Positions 1 through 10,932 of a stretch of 64,000 nt of DNA are shown one piece after another. The position numbers and the translations under genes are program-made. The notes beneath the pieces are model-generated. The model made no database searches and had not been told where the DNA came from. It was given only the letters and a program-made list of their open reading frames with translations. Every line of letters starts with the position of its first letter. The stretch's first letter is position 1. This DNA is from Erythroxylum novogranatense (lineage: Eukaryota > Streptophyta > Magnoliopsida > Malpighiales > Erythroxylaceae), in assembly GCA_029891385.1 (NCBI GenBank), contig CM057230.1:19481372-19545371 (forward strand). Direction: 5' to 3'.

Positions 1-59
1 GAACAACGGGATGACCGACCATTTGGGGTCATAAACACAATATTCGGTGGAAATGCGTG

Positions 60-650
60 CGGGGATCCACCACTAAAGGCAGGAAAAGATACGCCAAACA
101 GTCGGCAAAGACGCGCCCATCAAGAAGTTTAAAGAGAACGATTTAATGATTTCTTTCGACGAGTCGGACCTAAATGGAGTAAATTGCCCAGATAACGACG
201 CCTCGTCAGAAACCTTAATACGGACGGTTACGAGGTGAAACGGTGATGATAGACACGGGCAATTTCGGTCGACCGCTATATTACGAGGCTTTCAAGGATG
301 AAGGTTCAAGAGCGCTTTACTACCTACGGACGGCCCCATCAAGGCGGAGTGACCGGTCGGCTACCACCCGCTCGCCGTAAATTTGAAAGTGAAGTTCGCG
401 TAAGCCATGTCAAGTAGAAAGGAACGTTGAGTTCTTAGTCGTTAAATTCCATAGGGCGATAACGCGATAATCGGCGGGCCACACAAAATGCCCTTAGATC
501 GGTCGCTCCACTTACTACCAAACATGAAATTTCCGACACCTCACGGAGTCGGAGTTGTCAGGCCAATGAAAATTGCTAGAGAATGCTATTTAGCTGAGAC
601 GAAGACATTAGATGGTACGGTAGTATTTACGAGCTCTTGATGTGAGAGCC
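60..650 (+). pseudogene. Tat-like protease remnant
   Basis: Broken frames show pieces typical of the Tat pol N-terminus. A stretch near 160-200 reads like the segment that precedes the protease. An MIDTG motif near 245-260 matches the catalytic aspartate region (family form DTG or DGGS). A tail at about 425-550 contains VEFLVV followed by MKFPTPHGVGVVR. The protease would cleave the Gag-Pol polyprotein in the particle. Frameshifts separate these pieces, so only homology blocks can be given. It lies directly upstream of the RT remnant in the expected order. Confidence 0.6.
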
Positions 651-869
651 ACTAAAAGGTGGAAAGGATAAATCCGTGGAAGAAACGCAAAGAGTCGTGG
701 CCGGATGAAGCCGACCTTCTAAATTTACAAACCTAGGCTCGGCCGCAGGAGACTCGTTAAAGAAATCACTGACCGTCTCAAGTGAGAATAAATCGTCTTC
801 ATTGGTACTAGCGACATGCCCTAATCTCTCGATCGGGTCACATCTCACTCCTCGACATTGGCATGACTA

Positions 870-1440
870 TGTTTATCGATAAAAGAAGCAATGCCACAAA
901 GAAAGAATCTAGCGGGGGTGATCAAGAAGGAAGTAAGCGAAGCGCTAGAGGCCGGATTCATCCGAGAAGTCAAATACCCGAGTGGCTCGCCAACGTGGTG
1001 TTGGTAAAAAGAAGAACGGAAATGGAGAATGTATAGACTTCACCGACCGAACAAAGCGTGTCCAAAGGATGCCTTCCCGCCTAAGATCGATCGATTGGTG
1101 GACTCCACTTCGTGGCACGAAAGCCGCTCGGCTTCTCGGATGCCTTCTGCCATCATCGATCCAAATGAGCCTCGAAGACGAAGAAAAGACCTTCATAACC
1201 TACTCAAGGCACTTTTGCTACCAAGTAATGCCTTTCGGTGCAAAACGCCGGCGACCTATCAACTGGCTCATGTAAGTCTTTAAACAAATGACAGGTTGAC
1301 GGTGGAGGCTTATGGATGATATGGTGGTAAAGAGTAAGACGTCATGAGCATGTGCGAGATCTCAAAGAAGTCTTTCGGATTTTAAATAAGTTCGAGATGA
1401 AGCTAAACCTAAAATGCGCCTTCGGTAGCATCCGAAAATT
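870..1440 (+). pseudogene. Tat-like reverse transcriptase remnant
   Basis: Two overlapping frames between 960 and 1290 carry RT blocks: a VKKKNG and CIDFTD segment, NKACPKDAFP, then DEEKT and VMPFGAK, which match the fingers and palm of gypsy RT. The catalytic-box region follows near 1310-1340, where DDMVVKSK is readable. Frameshifts lie within and after this stretch. RT copies the element RNA into cDNA in the cytoplasmic particle; this copy is dead. Motif order leaves little doubt about the gypsy assignment. Confidence 0.8.
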
Positions 1441-1689
1441 CTCGGGTTTATGATCACTCGGTGGGGATCAAGCCAATCCCGAGAAGATTGAAGCCATCAT
1501 ACGATGTCCTCGCCACAATGCTTGAAAGACGATGCGATTCTCGAACCCACGGTAGTTTCACGAAAGCAGATTTATTTCTAGATTGGGAGACAAGTGCCTC
1601 CCATTTTCAAGGTCCCGAGGAAAGCAAATGTAACCTGGGCCCAATGGTAGGGATGAGTGTGAAAAAGCTTTCCAACACTTGAAACAATA

Positions 1690-2440
1690 TTTGTTCAGAC
1701 CGCCTGCTCGCAAAGTCTACCTTGGGGGAAACCCCGATTCTATATTTGGTCATCACGGAAGGGTCGATCAACAGCACTTATCCGATCCGAAGGAGGCGAG
1801 CAACACCCGCCTACTACGCCAAGAAAGTGTTGACTGGCCGTAAACGCGACACGCCTGGCATAGAGAAGCTAACACTCTCTTTGATAATGGCATCCGTAAA
1901 GTCGAGACCTTATTTCCAAAGTCATACCGTTGAGGTATGGACCGATCAACCCTCAGCAAAGGCTCTCCAAAAGTCCGAAACCTCGGCCTACCGATAAAGT
2001 GGCGGTAGAACTAGAGAGTTCGATATTCAATACAAGCCCCCTGACGACCATCAAAGCACAAGTGTTGGCGGATTTCATTGCAGAGATGAGCCAACCGAGC
2101 TCAAGGACGAGCGGTTCCCCACCGAATTTGTTCGCCGACGGTCATCCAATGCCGAGGGACGCGAGCAGAGTAGTGCTAATTAGCCCGCATACGGATGAGA
2201 AAGTGGAGTACGCCTTCGGCTGGAATTCAAGGCCTCCAATAATGAAGCAGTATCACGAGGCTTTGATAGCCTACCCAACTAGCCGTGAGATGGAAGTACA
2301 GATTTGAAGATATATAGTGATAGCTAAGTGGTGGTCGGCCAAGTCAATGGGGAGTATGAGGCCAAGGAAATAACATGATCAAGTATCTCGAAATGGTAAA
2401 GCAAGAATTGAGCAACTTCGACAATATTCGATCGCCAGAG
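1690..2440 (+). pseudogene. RNase H plus second (archaeal-type) RNase H remnant
   Basis: The 1720-1990 stretch holds broken gypsy RNase H blocks, including YYAKKVLTG and KLTLSLIMAS followed by the HTVEVWTDQP strand. From about 2060 a second module begins with VLADFIAEM. It continues with LFADG and VVLISPHTDEKVEYAF near 2130-2220 and a copy of the EALIA helix near 2255. That second domain is the extra RNase H known from Tat-lineage elements. Both modules have lost an open frame. The pairing of the two modules is the best single argument for Tat over Athila or chromovirus. Confidence 0.7.
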
Positions 2441-2639
2441 TAGAAGGAGCTCGGAATGCTAGCGACGCGCTTCCAAAATAGCTTCGATCGTGATGTCAGT
2501 AAACAATATTCGGTCGAACGATCAGACTGGCCCTAGCATCCGTAAAGTCGATGAAGTTCTTAACATAAATACCGATCGACCGGGCTGGACGGAACCGATC
2601 ATGCAATACCTTTAGAAGGAAAGCAACCAAGACCCATCG

Positions 2640-3460
2640 AGTCCAGAAGTTAAGGAGGAAGGCGGTCAATATACGGCCATCAATGATGTTCTCAGAAGCG
2701 GTCCCCACGATCGCCGCTACTCGATGCTCGAACGAGGAAGAAGCCGAAGCGAGCAATGGTCAAGTCCATGAAGGGATGTGCGGAAATCACATAGGGGTAG
2801 GAGGTTAGCTCACCGGCTGATCGATAGGGTACCATCGCCAACGATGAGAAGAGATTGTCGAGAAAAGGTCGACCGCAATAAGCTCGCCAGAGAAACAAAG
2901 ACTGTCCTCACCAACCTACCGAACGTAATGAAGATCGAAGTCATCCTATCCCTTTCGCCCAGGGGAATGGATATATCGGGCCTTTCCCTCGGTCCCGACA
3001 AAAGAAATTTTGATAGTGGCAATGGAATATTTCACCAAGTGGGTAAGGCTTAATCGCTCGCCACAATAACCGAGGAAAATGGAAAGCTTCATAAAGAAGA
3101 ACATATTGTGCCGCTTTTGGAATGCCTATGGTGTTGATCACAGATAATGGCCATAGTTCGACAATGACAAATTTAGAGATTTCGCAATCACTAAAGATCG
3201 AGCTACTTGCTAACTTCGGCCGCCCATCCCCAAAGTAACGGTCTCCGCAAAAACACCAACAAAAAGATAATGAACGCCTCAAGAAGCGCAGACGGAGAAA
3301 GACTTGGGTAGAGGAAGTAGATGAAGTATTGTATGATAGAACCACACCGAACTGAGCCACAAAGTAAACGCCATTTGGATGACCTTCTGAGCGTAAGCTT
3401 GTCCCGGCTGAGGCGATCGCCTAATCGAGGTGTCGGGTTACGAGGAAGAGCAAAATGACG
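2640..3460 (+). pseudogene. Tat-like integrase remnant
   Basis: At about 2730-2890 broken frames carry the zinc-binding N-terminus (an AMVKSMKGC-like helix, then NHIG, RRLAHRLIDR, and the REDC/VDR region). At about 2960-3060 GPFPRSRQ-like and VAMEYFTKWVKA-type sequence of the catalytic core is seen. Near 3215-3250 the AAHPQSNG block preceding the catalytic glutamate is readable. Integrase inserts cDNA into host DNA. Stops and frameshifts run throughout, so the boundaries are approximate. It is followed by the non-coding 3' part of the element. Confidence 0.7.
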
Positions 3461-3959
3461 AGGCCCGCAGAAGCGAAAGCTCGCTCTCCTTAGCGAGGAT
3501 AGAGAAAGGGCAGCCGCCGCTTCTCGGAAGCCATCGTGCAAAAGGCTTACTAAGTTCTACAATGTAAGGGTCAAGCCAGCGGTGCAAAGGCCTGAGGATA
3601 CGCCCTACTAAAAGCCGAGGCGGCCGGAAAGCATCCCGAAAGCTCCTGACAGACGTGGGAAGGACCCATCGAGTGATTAGCAAGCCGGGCATGGTTCTTA
3701 CATCCTTAGCGATGAGAAAGGGAAAATTCTACCAAGGCCATGGAATTCATGTAACTTTGAAAGCTTTCTACCAATAGATAAGTATTCATGCTAGTTAATC
3801 TTTCTTTGTTATCATTTTGTATACATGTGGGTACCTTTTTTCATCCCTGCTGTGCAGGTTTTTAACGCCCACACCCTCGTTATCATCAATAAAGGGGTTT
3901 TTCGATTTTTGGCAATAACAAAGTTACATTACATTTGCAAAGAGTAGAAAATCCATTAA
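3461..3959 (+). other. Spacer between pol and tandem array
   Basis: About 500 bases with weak remnants of the integrase C-terminus (a PKPGMVLT-like phrase near 3690) and then non-coding AT-richer sequence. It leads directly into the first repeat unit. No RNA gene or promoter is recognisable. Confidence 0.4.
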
Positions 3960-4860
3960 CCACCGCTTTCGGCAAATTCCATAGATCGACATTGCCGATC
4001 GGCCGCCAGACGAGATCCTCGACGCCATCACTATGGCTCTCTAAGATCTCCTTAGATCGACCATTGCCGATCGGTCGCCAGACGAGATCCAGGGACGCCA
4101 TCACTATGGCTCAGATTCTTAGATCGACCTCACCGACGGTCGCCAGACGAGATCCTCGACGCCATCACTATGGCTCTAAGATCTCCTTAGATCGACCTCA
4201 CCGATCGGTCGCCAGACGAGATCCCGACGCCATCACTATGGCTCCAGATTCTTAGATCGACCTCGCCGATCGGTCGCCAGACGAGATCCTCGACGCCATC
4301 ACTATGGCTCTCAGATCTCCTTAGATCGACCTCACCGACGGTCGCCAGACGAGATCCCCGATGCCATCACTATGGCTCCAGATCTCCTTAGATCGACCTC
4401 GCCGACGGTCCGGACGAGATCCCCGACGCCATCACTATGGCTCAGATCTCCTTAGATCGACCGTTGTCGATCGGTCGCCAGACGAGATCCTCGACGCCAT
4501 CACTATGGCTTCCCAGATCTCCCAGATCGACCCTCGCCGACGGTCGCCAGACGAGATCCTCGGACGCCATCACTATGGCTCAAGATCTCCTTAGATCGAC
4601 TCGCCGATCGGCCGCCAGACGAGATCCCTCGACGCCATCACTATGGCTTTCAGATTCCTTAGATCGACCTCGCCGATCGGTCGCCAGACGAGATCCTCGG
4701 ACGCCATCACTATGGCTCAGAACTCCATAGGTCGACCTCGATCGGCCGCCAGATTTATCCTCGGACGCCATCACTTTGGCTCAGATATCCATAGATCGAC
4801 TCATTCGACAGTCGCCAGACAAGATCCTCGACCTCGCCGGCGATCTCCATAGATCGACCA
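3960..4860 (+). repeat. Tandem array of about 12 units, period about 68 bp
   Basis: The 13-mer catcactatggct recurs at 4026, 4099, 4163, 4231, 4297, 4365, 4430, 4498, 4568, 4636 and 4705, with a variant at 4769. The spacing is 64-73 bases. Each unit also carries cagacgagatcc, ttagatcgacc and a ccgatcggtcg palindrome-like core. The period is not a strict multiple of three, so the frames that run through it are probably not coding. Such arrays downstream of pol are a known feature of Tat/Ogre elements and can seed satellite DNA. Confidence 0.95.
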
Positions 4861-5550
4861 TCGCCGGTCGGGTCGCCAAAACGAGACTTCGAACCATCAA
4901 TCGCCTCACTTATCGCTGGCTAGATCGCCAAGACAATCTCCGAGACGACGATCGATCGCGGTCGATCGGTCGACATGACTTAACTTGCTCGAAGCCCGAA
5001 TTGACTACGAGTAACTTCATCGAAATTCTCCAAGTATAAAAGCAAGAATACTAAAAAGACAAGTTAAAAAGAAGCAAAGATCACATTGAAGAAAATCGCC
5101 CAGTCACAAGCCCGACCAGTGAGCTTTACAATTGTGGGGAGAATACCCGGGAACCTTGAGAAACGGGAGGAGAAGCCAACCGAGGCAGGACCCGTGGGAG
5201 CAATCAATGAGTATCTTCATTAGAAAGATCTTCGAGAGCAAATCAATAGGAGCAGAACCGGGAGCAATCAAGGAACATCTTCATAAGGGACCTCCTCCCT
5301 CAGTCGAGATCTAGCTTGCTCGTCCGCGAACGCCTCTGGCCCCTCAACTCTTTTCTCCATCTCTCCAAAGAGAGTCCGAGAGCCGCAGGAATAAGGGGCT
5401 CGGCATAATCTTCGAACGAGGGCACATCGACCCTCAGAGCATAGAGCTCGCGGACCCTTCTTCAAAGACCGCTGAGGGCTATATCGCAGCGTAGCTCCAA
5501 ACTCTCCTCGCATAAGAACCTCCTTTTCCACCGCTGATAGCTTCAACCCG
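4861..5550 (+). other. Non-coding tract after tandem array
   Basis: This stretch starts with degenerate ends of the array (gatcgacc-type words until about 4970), then unique sequence. Short open frames exist, but none has recognisable domains. I see no RNA gene or other signal in it. Confidence 0.4.
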
Positions 5551-5746
5551 TTGTTCCGCATGCATCGCCGCACTCCTCCAAGGTTTTCTGCTTTGTCCTT
5601 ACTGGCACGCCATGAATCGGAAATCCAAAGTGAGTCGCTTATTAAGCTCCCGCCCCACTCTCACCGCCCTCCTCCACCCTTCGACCTCTACCTCCTCTCC
5701 ATCCTTCCACCTCCCTCCCTTTCTTCTCGCCTCTCTCCCATCATGG

Positions 5747-6325
5747 TCAACCGAAATCAACAAGACCTTCTTTTCCTCTTCCAAGGATCGATTCTTTGCT
5801 CGAGGAGATCCTTCCTCCTTTACAATGCATACCGCCCTTCAAATCCTTCATTTGAACATGGAGATCCCGACTTCGGTCCAGAGTCTCCACACGTAGAAGA
5901 CGACAAAGGACATCGTCAGAACCCGATGCCGACACGAACAAGCCGAGATCCCACTCCACGCTACCCTTCTTTCCACGAAATGCCTCCACGGGAGTGACCC
6001 TCCAAGAAGATAGCGGGCCACCCGAGATCCCTAAGTGGCATCCTCGACAATTTCGTGGCAAGCCCCACCGCCCAGCCTTCGAGATTTTTGCTTTCCCCTT
6101 CCCTCTCTTCTGCTTACATGCCCCGGCCTCACCTGCCGGGCAGGAAGATAGGTCACCCAACCGCACCAACTTCTTCCTCTTAAGAGGAGGACCCGCGTCC
6201 TCCTCCTCCTCCGCTGGATTTGCTCGTCCCCTGATCCCGCTGTCACATCGGCAATGGCTCTGGACGCAACAGAAGGTCCTCCACAGGGAAACATCCGCCG
6301 ACACTACCAAGGAGACCAACCTCAT
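5747..6325 (-). CDS. Antisense ORF of the Tat-like element (192 aa), uncharacterised
   Basis: A 192-codon minus-strand frame lies between pol and the 3' LTR, opposite in sense to the element. The protein is basic, with a run of four glutamates followed by GPPLKRKKLV, which looks like a nuclear-localisation patch. I recognise no domain. Tat-group elements are known to carry an antisense ORF at this place, so this may be its remnant. Alternatively it is a chance frame in a sequence whose opposite strand is also open (plus-strand frame 5551-5997). There is no direct sign of translation. Confidence 0.35.
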   Translation of the reverse strand: MRLVSLVVSADVSLWRTFCCVQSHCRCDSGIRGRANPAEEEEDAGPPLKRKKLVRLGDLSSCPAGEAGACKQKRGKGKAKISKAGRWGLPRNCRGCHLGISGGPLSSWRVTPVEAFRGKKGSVEWDLGLFVSASGSDDVLCRLLRVETLDRSRDLHVQMKDLKGGMHCKGGRISSSKESILGRGKEGLVDFG

Positions 6326-6329
6326 GATT

Positions 6330-7965
6330 TAATCAGCACCTCGCCACCTTCCGGAAGCCTCCTTCCTCGACGTAGAAGCTCGGCTGGGCACCTCCCATCC
6401 TCACCATAGCCGCACAACGAAAAATCGAGTTAGAAAATAAAACTAGCTCACCAAAGTCCAACAATTAAGTCCATCACAAGGAGTCAACCGCCGAGGCGGT
6501 TTCTCCTTAGCCCGTAATCTGAAGGGGGATCGCGAGGAAAGAAGTAGCAAAGCCTCTGTGGGGTATCCTCGAACGAGACGAGCGGTCAGATTCGCCGAGC
6601 CTTGATGCACCAATCACCTCCAACTCATCTCTACCGAGGGATGTGGTCGACGCGGCCATTCCACTTCTCGGCCAGAGGATACCTCCACTACGACACCGAG
6701 GAACACTGGGGCTTTACTTAAAAAGTACTTGGTTCGCCAAGAAGAGATCTTTGAGGCGTCCCGGCGGTGACGATACCGAGCGCCTCTATATTGCAAAATG
6801 GGATTCCCGCCCAGAGCTCTGACTATGGCTCATCCCGAGGAAGTGACGCAGACGCCGACAGAGGCCGGATGGTCAACTGGTGGCACAAGAATGCTAATCC
6901 ATTTATAAACCTCCAACTATTCGAGGTATCTCACCGCAACATCCCAAACATAGAGCACACCTCGTCAATGACCGGGCGATGGAAGCCTCATGCCGCCAAT
7001 CAGTAAAAACCGCCGAGACGCGACGCACTCCACCAAGTTGCTGTGAATCCGCCATTTTCAAGGCCAATCGGGCCTCCACGACGAAGGGATGTTAAATTTA
7101 ATACAACCTGCTCAACTCCCCATAGGTCATCGACGATGCGCCTTTGGCGGTACCTCCACAACCAAACCGTCTTTCCTCTCTCTCATCGCCATCTCCTCCG
7201 CCATCTCGACCATACTCCCAAAACTACCAAATGACATGAAAAAGAAGAGGAATGAAGAAAGGACGACCTAATCGGAGATTGGATACAGGAAAATCTGACG
7301 TGGAGTCTAAGGAAGTTTCGCAATCGCTAACAAGGAACAAAGCGAAGGCAAAATGTAGGCAAGAAAACGAAGCAAAAGGCGTAAACTCACAACTCGTCGA
7401 GTATGGGTATTTATAGAAGGACGGAGAAGGAGCGCCCAAAGTGACCCAATCTGACCACGACGCTTGGAGAAAATCCGAGTGTGTTTCTGACACGCAGCAT
7501 GATCTAAGCCGCAGGAGTTCAAGTTATTCAAAATTTGAGGCGCGACAAATGAAGGGACGACGGGACAAGAAGCGAACGGCTAGTGATTTATACGCTTCGA
7601 TTCCACAAATGTCGAGATCACGAACCGCCGATGAATAAGTATTTCACGAGTCCAAGTCATTCGCCAATGATGATCGCCGACATGCTATAGCACCCGCTGT
7701 CACGCAATAAACGGTGAAACCAATCAAGAGGGACCTCAACCAATCAATCCCAAACGACCAATTCGTACAACGAAGTCGGCCATCGACGAGAAGATACCCA
7801 AAGCAGGCTCAAGCACCACCACCGAAATTACCGAAGCCGCCCTATACCGAAGCTATAAAGCCAATGCTCGATCGATCGCCACATCGCAAGTCGCCCCGCT
7901 TCACATGTTACGGTTTAACCGATTTAACTATAACAACGCATTCTTCGACCCTTCTCTTCGCCGCA
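6330..7965 (+). other. 3' non-coding tract of the Tat-like element
   Basis: About 1.6 kb before the LTR without a recognisable gene. Minus-strand frames between 6600 and 7000 contain hydrophobic patches that could belong to a longer decayed antisense ORF, but they are broken. No RNA gene is seen. Confidence 0.4.
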
Positions 7966-7985
7966 CTCGAGGAGTAGGGGGCTTA
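7966..7985 (+). other. Polypurine tract of the Tat-like element
   Basis: The purine-rich run gaggagtagggggc sits immediately upstream of the LTR start. It is the expected primer for plus-strand DNA synthesis. Confidence 0.65.
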
Positions 7986-8389
7986 TGGTCGGTCGGCAAT
8001 ATTGGGCCCAAGTCCAATATTACGCCGATCGATCAATCTCACAACCATGGCTTAACTGGGTCTAATCTATATATCCACGTTCCATTAGCATAGGAAAATC
8101 TCCCACGCACGCACGTAAGAAACGTAAAGACCCAAAACCTAGCAGAAAACGATATAAGGTATTATTCTCTCATAACCAAGGTACAAGATCATAACCTAGT
8201 TGTTTTCTCTCGACCAGATTAACCTCACCTCCACCAAAGACTTACTTGAGCGTCGGAGGGGCAAATCGATTTCACCCCGACGTGCCTTCCTTTGTTTTGC
8301 AGGAGACTTTTTCACCAAGATCGCTTCAATGACATCGAGACATGGATCGTAATGGCATAACCGGCTCAGCTGTAATCCGGCTGTAACCA
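7986..8389 (+). repeat. 3' LTR of the Tat-like element
   Basis: The LTR begins with TGGTCGGTCGGC after the polypurine tract and ends near 8389, where resistance-gene homology resumes on the other strand. A TATA-like element (tctatatatcc, about 8063) and a cttgagcgtcggagggg motif near 8240 are typical of Tat-type U3/R/U5. The 5' LTR is outside the window, so the borders are approximate and identity cannot be compared. Confidence 0.6.
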
Positions 8390-9195
8390 CCGCCAATTTC
8401 GCTTAGCTCAACTCGATCTCGCCTAGTGTCTTATCATCGCAATCAATTTGAGCCACCGCCTCGCAATATCTCGTTGTTATTCTTAGAACATCAAACTTTT
8501 CTCAAATGCATACCCACCCTCCGACATCAAATCGGTTTCACTCTTTCATCTACGTAAATGAGTCGCAGCAAGTGTAGTTTTCCCAATCCCACCAAGGCCT
8601 ACGATGGAAATTATACTCAAGTTGTTGTTGCGATTGACATCGTCTCCAAAGCAACAGCCCATTATTGCTTCCTCGATCTCATACCCTACCAAAATGTTAG
8701 ATGTTTCAACAATGCATTTAGTGGGTATCCTTTGAGTGGATTGTCCACCTCCCATGTTCTCCTCGTGCCATGCACATCCTTCTACTTCACCAGATGTTCA
8801 ATGGTCTCCAAGATCTTCCTCAACCCTTTTTAAATGACTTCCGAGGGCGAGAAACTTGCTGAACCTCACCAATGGTGGATCGAGATTCAGCTTCGCTCGA
8901 GCCGAGTAGCTTCAGAATCAATCTCATCCAACAAATCATCGCCTTCAAAGAAAGCATTTTAAGGTCGCTGCCATTTTTTCGAGTTTGCTCCCCGATCCTT
9001 TTCCTCTCCGTGATCGTCGAGAACACGTCGAATGGAGTTCATAGAAATCTTCAACTTTCCAAGAGCCCATCATCGAAGTTTCAGACGGTGATAAAATCCA
9101 CAAATCTTCTGAAGCTTCATTCTCACAAATAGAACATCGAGGAAAGCACCGAGAGCGGCCCACCGCTAAAGCCAAGGCGCCTCTCATGCCATGGA
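8390..9195 (-). pseudogene. Truncated CC-NB-ARC disease-resistance gene
   Basis: On the minus strand, broken frames show the N-terminal part of an RGA-type CNL. CC-domain sequence lies at about 9150-8820 (FVDFITV, NSIRRVLDD, DDLLDEIDSEATR-like blocks in shifted frames). The start of NB-ARC follows, with the P-loop GLGGIGKTT at 8573-8599. Just past it, DERVK and EAVAQIDCDDKTLGEIE-type sequence runs to about 8405. Nothing after that (kinase 2, GLPL, MHD, LRR) is present, because the LTR of the Tat-like element begins. NB-ARC proteins bind ATP/ADP and act as cytoplasmic immune switches; this one is a dead fragment with several frameshifts. Confidence 0.85.
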
Positions 9196-10441
9196 TCTCT
9201 TTATTGCAATTGTATCGAAAGATAGAAGCAGAGCAAGACTATATGAAATCCCGATGAAGAAGGAAGATATAGCAAGAAGAAAGAAGATCTGCAGGTACAA
9301 TCTTAGTTCTAAATGAAAGAAAAGATACAACCTTGGCTATGGGAGATCCGTAGACTTGGTTGACTAGAAAAGAGACATGGTGTATATCGTAAGTGAGAAA
9401 TATACGTTTTAAGTTAAATTATAAATTTAGAAATTCACTTAATGTTAATGACAAGGGCAAAAAGGGATAACTGAGTGGTCTGCTAGCGTGTTCAAATCTT
9501 GGCCACGATTAGACCGTGTTCCTCCGGAAGATAAAGAATATTAAGCTCTTGACAACGTCTTATTCGTATGTCGCTTCATTTCCATTCACACTGATGCATA
9601 GGAGCTAAAATTTTTCAGAAAACTTGTGTATACAAAAGTCTAAAAGATAAGGTCAGCAGAAGAATAATGATTCTCGTTAGTATTGAGCACCACCACTCAG
9701 GACAACCTCGGCCGCCGAGGACAAAGAAGAACTAGATTTATAGGATGGGCTTCCAAAATAGTTCATCGTGTTCCCATCCGTACAAAGCCCCGCCCCGCAA
9801 CAATTAAGGATCAATCATGAGCGGCCTGAATCAAAACTATTAGCAAGTTACATCCGATAATCCAAAAGTCAGAATAATTGAAGAAGGTAAAGTTCAAACT
9901 CGAACCATACTGCCACCAGGCCAGCTATAACCAATTTGTTGAGAGCTTCAGAATGACGGTTACCGCTCCAAGCAAAGCCCATCTAGCGGACGATGCTTGA
10001 TATCTGTTAGAAATGGCTTAAAGCTCTCATTGAATTTCCTACACTCATTTAAAGAAAACAAGAACGGAGATTTGAGTATCGACCGCTTCGAAAATTTTCG
10101 TGTTTCTTGATGAGCCAAAAGGATCAGAATCAGAATGCATAACTCAAGAAGCAGAGGAATGGGATACTCTTATGTCGAGTGGTGCATGTAGACATGCCAT
10201 CCGGGAATCAAAATTGTAATGGATTGGTCAAAGGGTAAATGTAATCATCGCTAAGGAATTGATAAAGTTAGAGTTGATGATATGGCGTATGACGCTATTG
10301 ATATGAAGTGTTCATAAAACCGATGTACGGCTTCGATAATGATGTGTCCTCAGATCTATAGTAATCTATATCCCGAAATCTAGTGTTGTTAATTTACGTT
10401 ATTGTTCTAAGAAATAGGTTTTTCTGTAATTTTCTTTGCAG
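9196..10441. other. Intergenic or intronic sequence, no recognisable gene
   Basis: About 1.25 kb without a long frame or a family I can name. It may include the upstream flank of the dead CNL and an intron of the aspartokinase gene, since a clear acceptor (tttctttgcag) ends it at 10441. A weak tRNA-like A/B-box pair near 9460-9500 is noted among the findings. Confidence 0.4.
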
Positions 10442-10932
10442 CTAGTCAAGTCGTGATATCGAGGACATTGTCTTATCAAGAAGCCGTGGAAATGGTGAAC
10501 TTCATGATACTTCTTATTCCAAAGTTAATGTTGCTCTCGCTTGTCCCTAAATTCTAGTTCATTTAATGTGCAAATCATTTTGGGGCAAACGATTACATCC
10601 ACGCACTATTATACCGTGATGAGGTATGACATTCCCATCGCCATAAGGAAGGTCTTCAACCTCTCGCACTGAACAATGGTCCGCCGCCTTCTATTTTTGA
10701 GAATGAAGATGGCCGGAAATCAATTCGTCAAGGTTTTATGACAATAGATAATGTGCCTCTTTTGAACGTCAAGGTGAGCCATTATGTGGTGGATTTGATA
10801 ATAAGATTCTTGTACTTGTTTGTTGGCTTGAAATTGGCGTATAATTTTATCTATCTAGGCATGTCATCGGGCTTTTTCTCAGATCGAATGGTTGGTGTTC
10901 CCGGTACGATAGTGCGATTTTGGTGTCAGAAA
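10442..10932 (+). pseudogene. AK-HSDH: Aspartokinase/homoserine dehydrogenase, aspartokinase-end exons
   Basis: Three exon pieces of the bifunctional plastid enzyme that starts and branches aspartate-family amino-acid synthesis. Exon 10442 to about 10505 reads TLSYQEAVEM. Exon at about 10579-10773 carries a FGAN block, IPIAIRKVFNL in a shifted frame, then TIDNVPLLNV, ending at a GT donor. Exon 10883-10932 reads RMVGVPGT and is cut off by the SIRE-type insertion. These match the end of the kinase domain and the start of the ACT regulatory region. The N-terminal kinase and transit peptide are absent from the window. At least two frameshifts are seen, so it is a pseudogene even without the insertion. 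Confidence 0.85.

Larger units (their letters stand above)
1..8389 (+). mobile_element. Tat-like Ty3/gypsy retrotransposon, 5' end outside window
   Basis: A decayed plus-strand gypsy element enters from the left edge and ends in a 3' LTR near 8389. Seen in order: protease remnant, reverse transcriptase, RNase H, a second RNase H-like module, integrase, a 68-bp tandem array, about 3 kb of non-coding sequence containing an antisense ORF, a polypurine tract and an LTR. The second RNase H, tandem repeats after pol and the antisense ORF are known traits of the plant Tat/Ogre/Retand group. Every domain is broken by stops and frameshifts, so it cannot encode active proteins. Its LTR touches a truncated resistance-gene fragment, which suggests insertion into that gene. 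The 5' LTR and gag are not in the window. Confidence 0.85.

Noticed and set aside
945..1196. Minus-strand frame opposite the Tat RT
   Set aside because: Shadow of the RT remnant on the other strand.
3935..4852. Several overlapping open frames through the tandem array
   Set aside because: They arise because the 68-bp unit is open in several frames; the period is irregular and no domain is present.
3960..4860. CRISPR-like array
   Set aside because: Units are contiguous tandem repeats without unique spacers, and the context is plant nuclear DNA.
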